A program made the translations under genes and the position numbers. The notes beneath the pieces were generated by a model that worked only from the letters and a program-made list of their open reading frames with translations, made no database searches and had not been told where the DNA came from. From Bradyrhizobium sp. 195 (GTDB taxonomy: Bacteria > Pseudomonadota > Alphaproteobacteria > Rhizobiales > Xanthobacteraceae), in assembly GCF_023101665.1 (NCBI RefSeq), contig NZ_CP082163.1:124001-188000 (forward strand): a DNA stretch of 64,000 bases, given 5' to 3'. Below, piece by piece: positions 42,998 through 52,067 of the stretch (within the stretch, counting starts at the first letter, position 1; every line of letters begins with the position of its first letter).

Positions 42998-43777
42998 ATG
43001 CAAGCAGGGTTCGCCTTCTCCAAGCTCGCAGACCGATTGGCGAGTCTTACCAATCTGACCGCCCATGATCTCGAGCGGCTGGCCGATATGCCGAGTGCCA
43101 TTGCGCACGTTGGAACTCATCAGGCGGTTCTGCGGCGCCATGACGAGACGGACCGTTGTTGTCTCGTGCTTCAAGGCTACCTCGCGTGGTACCTTGCCGA
43201 AGGCCAGCACGGACAAATTACGTCCATACATGTTCCCGGCGACATTCCCGATCTGCACACGCTTTATCAACCGCATGCCGAGGGCAACCTGGTCGCGCTC
43301 GGATCTGCCGTCGTTGCCTTGGTTCCACATAGCTTCTTTCATGAGCTGTCCGCGCGATCTGCCGCAATGTCTCGCGCGCTGCTTCTCATGCAGCTCACTG
43401 ATCTCGCGATCCAGCGCGATTGGACGTTGAATCTCGGCAGCCGCGATGCTCTCGCGCGTGTCGCCCATCTGATCTGCGAAATCACCGAGCGTCTCCAGTC
43501 CGTCGGACTTGCGACGGACCTCAGTCTCGCATCGCCGTTCACGCAATCCGATCTCGCTGCGGCATGCGGCATATCTCCGGTGCACGCAAATCGCACCGTT
43601 CAGGAACTGCGGCGCCGCAACTTGCTGAGATGGCATGGAAAAATCATGACGATCGTGGACTGGCCGGGCTTGGTGCGTCTCGCGGGCTTCGATCCGGCCT
43701 ATTTGCGGACCCGGCCTCTCGCCGACAGAGCACCTTCGCAATGCGAGCCGGTATCGACAGCCGTCGCGGTCGCGTGA
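42998..43777 (+). CDS. Crp/Fnr-family regulator lacking the cAMP-binding signature
   Basis: The 259-residue product has an N-terminal helix (LADRLASLTNLTAHDLERLA), a beta-roll (AVLRRHDETDRCCLVLQGYL) with PGDIPDLHTLYQP in place of the cAMP cassette, and a winged helix (FTQSDLAAACGISPVHANRT). It is the fourth paralog in the window. An in-frame start at 42749 would add 83 residues without counterparts in two of the other paralogs; the AT-rich stretch 42760-42990 is more likely promoter. Unlike the others, it has no DUF6894 neighbour and no strict EcfG site. It is convergent with a glycosyltransferase gene. Confidence 0.8.
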   Translation: MQAGFAFSKLADRLASLTNLTAHDLERLADMPSAIAHVGTHQAVLRRHDETDRCCLVLQGYLAWYLAEGQHGQITSIHVPGDIPDLHTLYQPHAEGNLVALGSAVVALVPHSFFHELSARSAAMSRALLLMQLTDLAIQRDWTLNLGSRDALARVAHLICEITERLQSVGLATDLSLASPFTQSDLAAACGISPVHANRTVQELRRRNLLRWHGKIMTIVDWPGLVRLAGFDPAYLRTRPLADRAPSQCEPVSTAVAVA

Positions 43778-43781
43778 CTGA

Positions 43782-44720
43782 TCATCCAGCCCGCGGCGTT
43801 AGCTCCGCTCGGGCGAGCAGCATCTGCCGCACCTCTTCGATAACGTCGTCCCAATTGCCTTGGGTCCTCTGGTGGAAAAGGCGCAAGCTGGGGTACCAGA
43901 ACGTGCGAGAGCCGGAGATCGGCCAGCGCCAATCGCAGTCGGCATGCAGCAGCACCCATGCTTCACATCCCAGCGCTCCCGCGAGATGCGCGACCATGGT
44001 GTCAACGCAAATGACGAGGTCGAGCTGTCGGATCAGATGACCGAGAGCCACGATATCGGGCGTGCTGATATCCCGCGCGACCATCTCGGGGAGCCGCTCA
44101 GCGCCTCCTCCTCGCTGAAGCGAATACAAACTTCTGCCATCACCGGCAAGGCGTCTCAATAGCGCCAGCGGAACGGCACGCCGCTTGTCCCAGGCACCGA
44201 CCTCCCAGACCAGACCGACAGCCAGGCCCTGGCAATGTTGAAGTGGCCCTGCGGATGGGCCGCCCGGAGGCAGCGTCAGATAGGGCGCGGGCATCTCGAC
44301 CGTTCCGCGTCCGGCCCTGATTGCGTGCGGAACCTCCATGATCTCGATATCGGCATCGAACTCGGTGCAAGGCGCACCGTTGTGAAGCGGAATGGCGAGA
44401 CTGACGCCTTCGATCCGCTCGACCAGCGGCAATAGCTCGGCTGGGCACCAGACCGTCAAGCTGCGAGCTATCATCCTGAGCGCAGGCATGAAGCGCAGGA
44501 ACTGGATGGTGTCGCCGAGCCCGTGATAGCAGCGGACCAGCACGCGTTTGTTTGCCAGTTCCTCCCCGCGCCATATCCGCTGCAGATGGCGCGGACCAGT
44601 GTGCTTGGGAGCAACGGCAAGCGCCGGCAGATCGCGATCGGTCATGGCCCAGGCGCAAGCGAAATCCCCTGCACGCATCGCCTCCGTCCAGTTGTTCGTG
44701 CTTGCCCCCGTCGGGCGCAT
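43782..44720 (-). CDS. GT9-like (heptosyltransferase-fold) glycosyltransferase
   Basis: The 312-residue product has the GT9 layout seen at the C-terminus of many TPR-containing glycosyltransferases: RVLVRCYHGLGDTIQFLRFM near residue 59, a GLAVGLVWEVGAWDKRRAVP segment where the C-terminal lobe begins, and VICVDTMVAHLAGALGCEAW near residue 235. It lacks the TPR repeats. Donor and acceptor are unknown. It faces away from the glycan operon at 45354 but may contribute to the same product. Confidence 0.75.
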   Translation of the reverse strand: MRPTGASTNNWTEAMRAGDFACAWAMTDRDLPALAVAPKHTGPRHLQRIWRGEELANKRVLVRCYHGLGDTIQFLRFMPALRMIARSLTVWCPAELLPLVERIEGVSLAIPLHNGAPCTEFDADIEIMEVPHAIRAGRGTVEMPAPYLTLPPGGPSAGPLQHCQGLAVGLVWEVGAWDKRRAVPLALLRRLAGDGRSLYSLQRGGGAERLPEMVARDISTPDIVALGHLIRQLDLVICVDTMVAHLAGALGCEAWVLLHADCDWRWPISGSRTFWYPSLRLFHQRTQGNWDDVIEEVRQMLLARAELTPRAG

Positions 44721-44725
44721 CCCTC

Positions 44726-45022
44726 CTAAGCTTTCACGAATTTATGGAAGCGACTGAGCTCCCCGTCCTTGGTTCGGTCCTGATGAAGGAACGCGATGCC
44801 GGCATCGTCGAATTTCTCGAAGAAGTCGTCCCAGCTGATCCGGTCGAGAGCTTCATCCGGAGGATCGAAGTCGATCCGCAGGATTCCTGCATGCCCGTTC
44901 TCTTCAGTCGCCTTCACCGTCGCCGGCTTGCCACCACGCTCTTCCGCCCATTTTCGAATAACGTCGTGGTTGGTGGTGTGCTGCGCTTCGCTGCTGTGCA
45001 TCTTTGAATGACTTGAGTCCAT
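44726..45022 (-). CDS. Conserved small protein (sometimes mislabelled branching enzyme)
   Basis: The 98-residue product contains the conserved segment HDVIRKWAEERGGKPATVKA followed by ILRIDFDPPDEALDRISWDD and FFEKFDDAGIAFLHQD. Proteins with this pattern are widespread in Proteobacteria as hypothetical proteins; I recall some being misannotated as 1,4-alpha-glucan branching enzyme, although no GH13 features are present. It ends 6 bases before the GT9-like gene start on the same strand, so the two may be cotranscribed. Confidence 0.75.
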   Translation of the reverse strand: MDSSHSKMHSSEAQHTTNHDVIRKWAEERGGKPATVKATEENGHAGILRIDFDPPDEALDRISWDDFFEKFDDAGIAFLHQDRTKDGELSRFHKFVKA

Positions 45023-45353
45023 CTGACACCTTCCTCGCTGTCGCTGGAACTCGACATGATGACGAGTTCGTCCACTTTCGCTGAACGTCGGCCGACAGGA
45101 TTTGTTCTTGTTACAATTGCCGGTGCGGGTCGGCATCATCACCTTCATCTTCTTCTTGTTCTTCAACCGGGAAGAAGATCGTTCCTTGAAAGCGCCCGCA
45201 AATTCTAATCCAGGTTAAGACTATCGCTTTTTGTCGGGTTTTGACGCGATCATCCCGCTACACAGCGTGATCGATGCAGGAACGAACATACCTTCCGCAC
45301 GTTCGCCGATCTACTTACGTTGACCGCGCTGCTTTTCCGGAGGGCATCAGTTC
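45023..45353 (+). other. Promoter region of the glycan operon
   Basis: No gene lies here. This AT-richer divergent region separates the leftward small gene from the rightward inositol/glycan operon and contains an exact EcfG promoter at 45279-45303 and a GGAGGG ribosome-binding site near 45340. Confidence 0.6.
45279..45303 (+). promoter_or_regulatory. EcfG (general stress) promoter of the glycan operon
   Basis: GGAAC at 45279-45283, 16 bases, CGTT at 45300-45303: an exact consensus match 50 bases upstream of the inositol-3-phosphate synthase start. No other promoter-like element is evident in the divergent region. Confidence 0.75.
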
Positions 45354-46454
45354 ATGCATTCACGTCTTCAAGACAGGCAACGCGTACGCGTCGGTATTGT
45401 CGGCGTCGGCAATTGTGCGAGCTCCCTGATCCAGGGTCTCACCTACTACCGGAATGCGAAGTCGAACGAGCCGGTGCCCGGATTGATGAACGCCGATGTC
45501 GGTGGCTACCACATCAGCGACGTCCAGATCGCGTCGGCATTCGACGTCAACGCCAATAAGGTCGGGCGCGATGTCGCCGAGGCGATCTGGGCGAGACCGA
45601 ACAACACCCACCGCTTTGCCGAAGTCGCCGCCACCGGCGTGATCGTGCAGCGCGGGCCGGTCATGGATGGCGTGGGCCGCTATCTGCAAGATGACATTCC
45701 ACTTTCCGATGCGCCCGAGGCGGACGTGGCGGAGGTGCTGGCGACGTCGCGCACCGACGTGCTAGTGTCCTATCTTCCGGTCGGCTCGCAGCAGGCCAGT
45801 GAATGGTATGCCGCCCGCGCGATCGAGGCCGGTTGCGGCTATGTCAACTGCATCCCGGTTTTCATCGCCTCCAATCCGGATTGGCGAGCACGGTTCGAGC
45901 AGGCCGGCCTGCCGATCATCGGCGACGACATCAAGAGCCAGGTCGGCGCTACCATCCTTCACCGTGTGCTCGCCAACCTGTTCCGCGACCGCGGCGTCCG
46001 CCTCGACCGCACCTATCAACTCAACGTCGGCGGCAACACCGATTTCAAGAACATGCTCGAACGCGAGCGTCTGACATCCAAGAAGATCTCGAAGACCCAG
46101 GCCGTCACCAGTCAGTTCGACGTTCCCATGGACGCCGACAACATCCATGTCGGGCCGAGCGATCACGTCCCCTGGCTGACCGACCGGAAGCTCGCCTATA
46201 TCCGGCTGGAGGGTACGACCTTTGGCGGCGTTCCCCTGAGCGCCGAGGTGAAGCTCGAGGTCTGGGATTCTCCGAACTCGGCGGGCGTCGTCATCGACGC
46301 GGTGCGTTGCGCCAAGCTCGCCATGGACCGCGGCATGGCCGGCGCACTGACCGGGCCTTCGAGCTACTTCATGAAGTCGCCGCCGCAACAGTTCACCGAC
46401 GAGGAAGCCGGGCGCCGAACCCGCGCCTTCATCGACGACAAGGCCTACGCGTAA
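45354..46454 (+). CDS. ino1: Inositol-3-phosphate synthase
   Basis: The 366-residue product is the compact prokaryotic form of myo-inositol-3-phosphate synthase, which converts glucose 6-phosphate to inositol 3-phosphate using NAD. The N-terminal Rossmann motif is [17 protein letters not shown]; later family segments are [36 protein letters not shown] and [13 protein letters not shown], which carry substrate- and metal-binding residues. It is the first gene of the operon, 50 bases after an exact EcfG promoter. Its stop overlaps the start of the next gene by one base, tying inositol supply to the phosphatase and glycosyltransferases that follow. Confidence 0.93.
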   Translation: MHSRLQDRQRVRVGIVGVGNCASSLIQGLTYYRNAKSNEPVPGLMNADVGGYHISDVQIASAFDVNANKVGRDVAEAIWARPNNTHRFAEVAATGVIVQRGPVMDGVGRYLQDDIPLSDAPEADVAEVLATSRTDVLVSYLPVGSQQASEWYAARAIEAGCGYVNCIPVFIASNPDWRARFEQAGLPIIGDDIKSQVGATILHRVLANLFRDRGVRLDRTYQLNVGGNTDFKNMLERERLTSKKISKTQAVTSQFDVPMDADNIHVGPSDHVPWLTDRKLAYIRLEGTTFGGVPLSAEVKLEVWDSPNSAGVVIDAVRCAKLAMDRGMAGALTGPSSYFMKSPPQQFTDEEAGRRTRAFIDDKAYA

Positions 46455-47050
46455 TGGCGAGAATCATTCATCTCGTGCGTCACGGTCGTCACCCCCTGCT
46501 CGGCCGCACGCTGTGCGGCCGGATGAAAGGCGTCGCGCTCGACGAGCTCGGCTGCGAGGAGATCGCGCGCTGCGCCGATGCGATCGGCCCCCAGCCGACC
46601 CTGGTTCAATCGAGTCCACAGCGGCGCTGTCTGCAGTCAGCCTGCATCTTGGCCGCGCATTACGGTCTCTCGGTCGAGATCGTGCCAGCTCTCGATGAAC
46701 TGGGATACGGCGATTGGACCGGGCGATCGTTTGACGACCTCGCCCGGGATCCGCGATGGTCGGTCTGGAACACGCAGCGCGGCACGAGCCGGCCACCCGG
46801 CGGCGAGAGCATGCGAGCTCTTCAGCGACGCGTCATCGACCATCTCGAGCATCTGTGGAGCGACCCCGGCAGCGACACCGTCGTCGTCGTCAGTCATGCA
46901 GAGCCGATCCGTGCCGCACTCCTGCATTATCAGGGCATTGAGCTCGACGACTTTCTCTCCGTCGAGATCGAACCGGGCAGCGTCAGCACGCTCACTGCCG
47001 ATCACAACAAGATCAAGATCACCGGAATCAATCAGCGGGTAACAGCGTGA
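46454..47050 (+). CDS. Histidine phosphatase family protein
   Basis: The 198-residue phosphoglycerate-mutase-like phosphatase has the phospho-histidine motif LVRHGRHPL at residues 7-15, the SSPQRRCLQSA segment with the second arginine, the acidic ELGYGDWTG segment and the second catalytic histidine in VVVVSHAEPIRAAL. Placed directly after ino1 with overlapping codons, it may dephosphorylate inositol 3-phosphate to free inositol, standing in for an inositol monophosphatase. That substrate is inferred from position only; a sugar phosphate is equally possible. Confidence 0.9.
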   Translation: MARIIHLVRHGRHPLLGRTLCGRMKGVALDELGCEEIARCADAIGPQPTLVQSSPQRRCLQSACILAAHYGLSVEIVPALDELGYGDWTGRSFDDLARDPRWSVWNTQRGTSRPPGGESMRALQRRVIDHLEHLWSDPGSDTVVVVSHAEPIRAALLHYQGIELDDFLSVEIEPGSVSTLTADHNKIKITGINQRVTA

Positions 47051-48147
47051 GGATCGTCATATTCGGTCTGACTATCTCCTCCTCCTGGGGCAACGGTCAC
47101 GCAACCTTGTGGCGGGGCCTATGCAAGCACCTGGTGCGACTGGGGCACACCATCGTGTTTTTCGAGCGCGATACGCCGTATTATGCCGGCGCTCGGGATC
47201 TCCACGAACTGCCGGGTGGTCAGTTGAAGTTGTTTTCGGACTGGGAGCCCGTCCGCCCGGTTGCAAAGCAATATCTCCGCGATGCGGACGTCGCGATCGT
47301 CACGTCCTATTGTCCGGATGCAATCGCGGCGACCGACTTGATCCTCGAGGGACGCGCGATTCCGGTATTCTACGACCTCGACACTCCGGTGACGCTGTCG
47401 AGGATCGTGGCGGGAGAGGCAGTGCCGTATATCAGTCCGCGCGGCCTCAGGGATTTCGATTTGGTCCTGAGCTTCACCGGCGGCCCGGGCATCTTGCACG
47501 AATTCCGCTCAAGGCTCGGCGCGCGCCACATCGAGCCGCTCTATGGTCACGTCGATACCGACATTCATCGGCCGGTCGCACCGCAAGCCCATTACAGTGC
47601 GGATCTGTCCTATCTCGGCACCTACTCCGATGATCGTCAGCGGACGCTCGAAGCGCTGTTCGTTGCACCCGCGCGTAACAGGCACGATCTGCGCTTTCTG
47701 ATCGGCGGCGCCCAGTATCCGGACGATTTTCCGTGGTCTCCCAACATCTATTTCGTCCGGCATCTGCCGCCGTCCGAACATGCCGCGTTCTTCGCATCGT
47801 CCCGCCTGACGCTCAATGTCACGCGCCGGGCGATGGCGGAGATGGGGTGGTGCCCCTCCGGCCGTCTGTTCGAGGCCGCAGCCTGCGGAGTTCCTTTGCT
47901 CAGCGACAGTTGGGCAGGCATTGATACGTTCTTCGTCCCCGGCGACGAAATCCTGCTTGCGAAGAGCGAAGACGATACGCTCGCCGCCCTGGCGATGCCT
48001 GATGCCAAGTTGCGACGCATCGCGCAACGGGGGCGCGAGCGGACCATGGACCAGCACACATCGGAGAAGCGAGCGAATGAACTCGTTGCGCTACTCGAAC
48101 GCGCAGCGTCCGGTCGCATGTGCCAGCGGCAAACCGAGGAGGCCTAG
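47047..48147 (+). CDS. CgeB-like glycosyltransferase (copy 1)
   Basis: The 366-residue GT-B enzyme starts at a GTG that overlaps the upstream stop (GTGA). The N-terminus reads MRIVIFGLTISSSWGNGHAT with RGLCKHLVRLGHTIVFFERD. The C-terminal lobe has the Glyco_trans_1_2 pattern GRLFEAAACGVPLLSDSWAG. It is clearly paralogous to the gene at 58836 (shared SSWGNGHAT, FFERD/FLERD, YDLDTPVTLSR and LGTYSxDRQ segments) and more distantly to 56627 and 57751. Donor and acceptor are unknown. Confidence 0.88.
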   Translation: MRIVIFGLTISSSWGNGHATLWRGLCKHLVRLGHTIVFFERDTPYYAGARDLHELPGGQLKLFSDWEPVRPVAKQYLRDADVAIVTSYCPDAIAATDLILEGRAIPVFYDLDTPVTLSRIVAGEAVPYISPRGLRDFDLVLSFTGGPGILHEFRSRLGARHIEPLYGHVDTDIHRPVAPQAHYSADLSYLGTYSDDRQRTLEALFVAPARNRHDLRFLIGGAQYPDDFPWSPNIYFVRHLPPSEHAAFFASSRLTLNVTRRAMAEMGWCPSGRLFEAAACGVPLLSDSWAGIDTFFVPGDEILLAKSEDDTLAALAMPDAKLRRIAQRGRERTMDQHTSEKRANELVALLERAASGRMCQRQTEEA

Positions 48148-48150
48148 ACC

Positions 48151-48960
48151 ATGTGGGGAATCGTCCCGGCTGCCGGTCGCGGCAGCCGCATCCAGCCGCT
48201 CGCCTTTTCAAAGGAACTGCTTCCCGTCGGCAGCCGCGGCGATGACGGCACTGCACGTCCTTGCGCGGTCTCCGAGTATCTCCTCGAGCGCTTGATCCTG
48301 GGAGGAGCCGACAAGATCTGCTTCGTCATTTCGCCGGGCAAGTCCGACATTCTCGAATATTTCGGCGACCATTACGGCAGCGCCCAGCTCGCCTACGTGG
48401 TGCAGCCGGAGCCTCTCGGCCTGTGCGATGCCGTGTTCAGGGCGAGTACGGTTGTCGGTAGAGACGAGGACGTGACAGTGGGGCTGCCCGACACGGTCTG
48501 GTTTCCCGCCGCTGCCCTGCGCGCGCTGCCGGACGCCGATCTGTCGTTCCTGCTATTTCCCGTAGAACACCCGGAATTCTTCGATGCGGTGGTGCTCGAT
48601 GGCGATCGTGTGACCGAGATCCAGGTCAAGCAACGCAGCGCGAGCTCCAAATGGATCTGGGGTGCATTCCGGATGTCTGCACGCGGATTTCGTGAGCTGC
48701 ATGCGTTGTGGAAGGAGCGCGATCGCAGCGACGAATATTTTGGAACGTTGGTCAATGCCTATCTTGCCGCCGGCGGCCGCGGCACCGGCGTCAAGGCTGG
48801 AGATTCCTATGTCGATGTCGGCACGATCGACGGCTATCGCACGGCGATGGCCCTGCTTGCCGAGCCCGGTGCCGGGAACGCTCGTTCGCGCCTGTGGGCC
48901 GGCGCATCGCCCGAGACCATGCCGGCATCATCCATCACAAACGACGGAGTGATCGCATGA
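48151..48960 (+). CDS. Sugar-1-phosphate nucleotidyltransferase
   Basis: The 269-residue RmlA-like enzyme would activate a sugar 1-phosphate as an NDP-sugar. It starts MWGIVPAAGRGSRIQPLAFS, the GxGxRxxP loop with a lysine in FSKELLPVG. It also has VVQPEPLGLCDAVFRA, the acidic pair in VGLPDTVWFP and the late VDVGTIDGYRTAM, all as expected. Its sugar is unknown. It lies 3 bases after the glycosyltransferase and overlaps the methyltransferase start by 4 bases. Confidence 0.88.
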   Translation: MWGIVPAAGRGSRIQPLAFSKELLPVGSRGDDGTARPCAVSEYLLERLILGGADKICFVISPGKSDILEYFGDHYGSAQLAYVVQPEPLGLCDAVFRASTVVGRDEDVTVGLPDTVWFPAAALRALPDADLSFLLFPVEHPEFFDAVVLDGDRVTEIQVKQRSASSKWIWGAFRMSARGFRELHALWKERDRSDEYFGTLVNAYLAAGGRGTGVKAGDSYVDVGTIDGYRTAMALLAEPGAGNARSRLWAGASPETMPASSITNDGVIA

Positions 48961-49721
48961 GCCGATCGGCCCTTTCCCGTGACGAAATCCGTCGGCGCGT
49001 CGATGCGCTCGGGCAATGGTTTCACAATCTCGATCTCAATGGCGTCCCGACCGCGCCGGCGCATTTTCTCGGCGATTATCCCAACGTCAAATGGCGGCGT
49101 TTCTCGGGAATTATCCCGGACCGGCTCGAAGGCAAGACCGTGCTGGATATCGGCTGCAATGCCGGCTTCTACGCGATGGAAATGAAGCGCCGTGGCGCCG
49201 AGCGCGTGCTCGGCCTCGACACCGACGATGAATATCTGGCGCAGGCCCGCTTCGCCGCGGAGGTCAACGGGCTGCGTATCGAGTTCCGCAAGATGTCCGC
49301 ATACGACGTCGGACAGCTCCGCGAAAAATTCGACCTGGTGATCTTCATGGGCGTGCTCTATCACCTGCGGCATCCCCTGCTCGCTCTCGATCTAATCCAC
49401 GAACATGTCGCGGGCGATCTCCTGCTGTTCCAGTCGATGCTTCGCGGTGCCGGGCAGGTCGAGCCGATCGAGAAGAACTACGACTTCTGGACCACGGATC
49501 AATTCGATGCTCCGGGCTATCCCAAGCTTCACTTCGTCGAGCACAAATATGCCGACGATCCTACCAATTGGTGGGTCCCCAACCGCGCGTGCGTGGAAGC
49601 GATGCTCCGCAGCTCCGGTTTTGCCATCACGGCGCATCCCGAAGACGAGGTCTATCTCTGCAAGCGAACGGAGCGGCCGCAGGCCGACGGGCCTGTCTAT
49701 CCTTTGCGGAAGGTGGGCTGA
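48957..49721 (+). CDS. Class I SAM-dependent methyltransferase
   Basis: The 254-residue product resembles the CmoB-type methyltransferase family: LEGKTVLDIGCNAGFYAMEM is the SAM-binding motif I and LVIFMGVLYHLRHPLLALDL is the typical post-motif segment. DEYLAQARFAAEVNG provides the acidic end of the second strand. In this operon the acceptor is more likely a sugar or glycan intermediate than tRNA; that is inference from neighbours. Starts overlap by ATGA with the gene before and TGATG with the gene after. I recall a TIGRFAM built for methyltransferases in similar clusters but cannot verify it. Confidence 0.87.
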   Translation: MSRSALSRDEIRRRVDALGQWFHNLDLNGVPTAPAHFLGDYPNVKWRRFSGIIPDRLEGKTVLDIGCNAGFYAMEMKRRGAERVLGLDTDDEYLAQARFAAEVNGLRIEFRKMSAYDVGQLREKFDLVIFMGVLYHLRHPLLALDLIHEHVAGDLLLFQSMLRGAGQVEPIEKNYDFWTTDQFDAPGYPKLHFVEHKYADDPTNWWVPNRACVEAMLRSSGFAITAHPEDEVYLCKRTERPQADGPVYPLRKVG

Positions 49722-50671
49722 TGATCGAAGCTGCCAAAATCTGGAACGAGCCGAACAACAAATCGCATTGGGACCTCCTGATCGATCCGGACTGGGCAAT
49801 GTTTGCAGACACTGCGATCGCTGCGGGCAAGGCCATCCGCACGGCACATCCGACCCTGCCGCGCGTGCTGGGCGGCATATCGCCGATCGATCCGTCCTTC
49901 ATCCGTAACATGCAGGCGCGCGGCGTTCTCGAACATGTCGATGCGGTGGCCGTGCATGGCTTTCCGCTCGATTGGAATTTATGGCAGATCGGGGAATGGC
50001 CGAATAAGCTCAAGGAGATCAAGGCGGTGACCCCCCTTCCGGTCTGGGTCACCGAGGTCGGCGTGTCATCGTTCGGTGCTGAGGAGGTCCAGGCCTGGGG
50101 CCTGTCGCGCACCGCCGAGCTCCTGATCGGCCGGGCGCCGCGGATCCATTGGTACAGCCTCTATGACTTGCCCGCCGCCTGGGAGGCGACGACCCGGCAC
50201 AAGGAGGCCGAAGGTTCCTCCTACTACCGGCATTTCCACATGGGTCTGCTGCGGGAAGACGGCACCCCAAAGGCGGCGCTGGACAAGTTCGGCCAATACG
50301 CGCGAGACCTCGGCCTCTGCCAATGGTTTCACTTCGAGGATCATCGTCTGTACCAGGCCGCGGAATGGATGCGCCGCCTCGGCGTGACCCATCTGCGGAC
50401 GGGACTCTCCTGGGCCGACAGTTTCCGTCCCAATGCGCTGGATTGGTTTGACCGGCAAATGGATGCCGTGGCCGAATTCCAGGTCACGGTGACATTCTGC
50501 TTCACCCCGGCACATCGCGGTCTCGCGCCCCATCACACCAGCCCGCCAAGGGACGCAAACGAGTTCGCAGATTTCTGCGCCCAGATGATCGAACGCTATT
50601 GCACGAGGACCGGCTTGGCGCCCGTAGCCGAGCCGCAACCGATCACCACGGAGCCGACATGCGTGCCCTGA
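49721..50671 (+). CDS. Glycoside hydrolase-like protein with an apparently permuted TIM barrel
   Basis: The 316-residue product starts almost directly at a strand-4 motif: [18 protein letters not shown], where Glu10 corresponds to the acid/base of clan A hydrolases. WVTEVGVSS around residue 118 supplies the nucleophile, and HWYSLYDLP follows as strand 8. The segments normally found at the start of such enzymes appear at the end instead: [40 protein letters not shown], then [14 protein letters not shown] and a helix [12 protein letters not shown] that would lead into strand 4. The ATG overlaps the upstream stop (TGATG), so the start is firm. It may be a catabolic, transferase or structural protein; the substrate is unknown. 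Confidence 0.78.
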   Translation: MIEAAKIWNEPNNKSHWDLLIDPDWAMFADTAIAAGKAIRTAHPTLPRVLGGISPIDPSFIRNMQARGVLEHVDAVAVHGFPLDWNLWQIGEWPNKLKEIKAVTPLPVWVTEVGVSSFGAEEVQAWGLSRTAELLIGRAPRIHWYSLYDLPAAWEATTRHKEAEGSSYYRHFHMGLLREDGTPKAALDKFGQYARDLGLCQWFHFEDHRLYQAAEWMRRLGVTHLRTGLSWADSFRPNALDWFDRQMDAVAEFQVTVTFCFTPAHRGLAPHHTSPPRDANEFADFCAQMIERYCTRTGLAPVAEPQPITTEPTCVP

Positions 50672-51864
50672 TCCTGGTGATGGATTCGGTCGGCATCGGC
50701 GCTGCGCCCGACGCCGCGCGCTATGGTGATGAGGGCGCCGATACGATCGGCCACATCGCCGAAGCCTGTCTTGCCGGGGTAGCCGACAATGCGAGCCGGA
50801 AGGGTCCCCTTCGCGTTCCCAATCTCGATGCGCTCGGCCTCGGCGAGGCCTGCCATCTTGCCACCGGGCGCACACCGGCAGGCCTCGAGGCCCGGACCAG
50901 GAGCTCGCAATCGGGATGCGCGAGCGAGATATCGAAAGGCAAAGACACTCCTTCGGGCCATTGGGAAATCGCCGGCGTACCCGTCCCATTCGAATGGGGA
51001 TATTTCCCGAAGAGCGTACCCTGTTTTCCCGACGACCTGGTGCAGCGCCTGTGCGCCGAGGCCGCCCTGCCCGGGATTCTCGGAAACTGTCATGCATCAG
51101 GGACGCAGATCATCGCCCAATTTGGCGAGTGCCACATGCGAAGTGGCGAACCGATCTGCTACACCTCCGCCGACAGCGTGTTCCAGATTGCGGCGCATGA
51201 GGCCACGTTTGGGCTCGAGCACCTTTACGACGTCTGCCTGACCGCGCGCAGACTGGTTGATCCCCTCAATATCGGGCGCGTGATTGCGCGGCCGTTCGTC
51301 GGCGGCGCCGGCACCGGCTTCAGACGAACCGGGCACCGACGGGATTTCTCCGTCCCTCCCCCGGAACGCACGCTCCTGGACATCGCCGAAAGTGAGCATC
51401 GTGACATCGTCACCATCGGCAAGATCGACGACATCTTTGCGCATCGCGGGACCGGACGGAATATGCGAGGTGATGGCAACGAAGCTCTGTTTGATGCCAC
51501 CCTTGAGGGGCTAGATGGCTTGGCGGAGGGCGGACTGTTGTTTGCCAACTTCGTCGATTTCGATACGACCTACGGACACCGCAGGGACGTCGCTGGATAC
51601 GCCGCGGCCCTCGAAGCATTCGACGCAAGGCTGCCGCAACTGATTGATCGACTGCGAAGCGATGACCTCCTGATCATCACCGCGGATCACGGCTGCGATC
51701 CTACTTGGGCCGGCACAGATCACACGCGCGAGCAGGTCCCGGTTCTCGTGGCGAATGCCAAGCGCTCCTATCATATCGGTCGACGCACGGGCTTTGCAGA
51801 TATCGCGGCCACCGTTGCGAGACATCTCGAACTACCGGCCCCGCTCCATGGCATCAGTTTTTGA
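50659..51864 (+). CDS. deoB: Phosphopentomutase
   Basis: The 401-residue member of the alkaline phosphatase superfamily has [13 protein letters not shown] (metal ligand Asp9), DTPSGHWE with the phospho-acceptor Thr97, [20 protein letters not shown] near residue 335 with the C-terminal metal ligands, and the DeoB cap domain between. It interconverts ribose (or arabinose) 1- and 5-phosphates. In a glycan operon it could supply pentose 1-phosphate for nucleotidyl transfer rather than act in nucleoside salvage; the operon has no nucleoside phosphorylase. It overlaps the previous gene by 13 bases. Confidence 0.9.
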   Translation: MRALILVMDSVGIGAAPDAARYGDEGADTIGHIAEACLAGVADNASRKGPLRVPNLDALGLGEACHLATGRTPAGLEARTRSSQSGCASEISKGKDTPSGHWEIAGVPVPFEWGYFPKSVPCFPDDLVQRLCAEAALPGILGNCHASGTQIIAQFGECHMRSGEPICYTSADSVFQIAAHEATFGLEHLYDVCLTARRLVDPLNIGRVIARPFVGGAGTGFRRTGHRRDFSVPPPERTLLDIAESEHRDIVTIGKIDDIFAHRGTGRNMRGDGNEALFDATLEGLDGLAEGGLLFANFVDFDTTYGHRRDVAGYAAALEAFDARLPQLIDRLRSDDLLIITADHGCDPTWAGTDHTREQVPVLVANAKRSYHIGRRTGFADIAATVARHLELPAPLHGISF

Positions 51865-51932
51865 ACGCTCGATCGCCGATTCACTCAGGTTATTGATCCA
51901 GGTTAGAGAAACTTTCGTTTGTACATTTTGCA

Positions 51933-51957
51933 GGAACCAACATTCCTTGCACCGCTT
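51933..51957 (+). promoter_or_regulatory. Possible degenerate EcfG promoter inside the operon
   Basis: GGAAC, 16 bases, GCTT within the only long gap (about 200 bases) of the operon. Its spacer, CAACATTCCTTGCACC, resembles that of the strong promoter at 45279 (GAACATACCTTCCGCA). It fits only the relaxed GGAAC-N18-TT form. Confidence 0.3.
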
Positions 51958-52067
51958 CTAACTTCGAACGTGACTGGCGCGCGGGTCGCCCGACCGAAGC
52001 AGAGCGCGCTTCCACACTCATCCAGGTCGATCCCGCAGGATCGGTCGCCATGCGCACGGAGCGGTGA

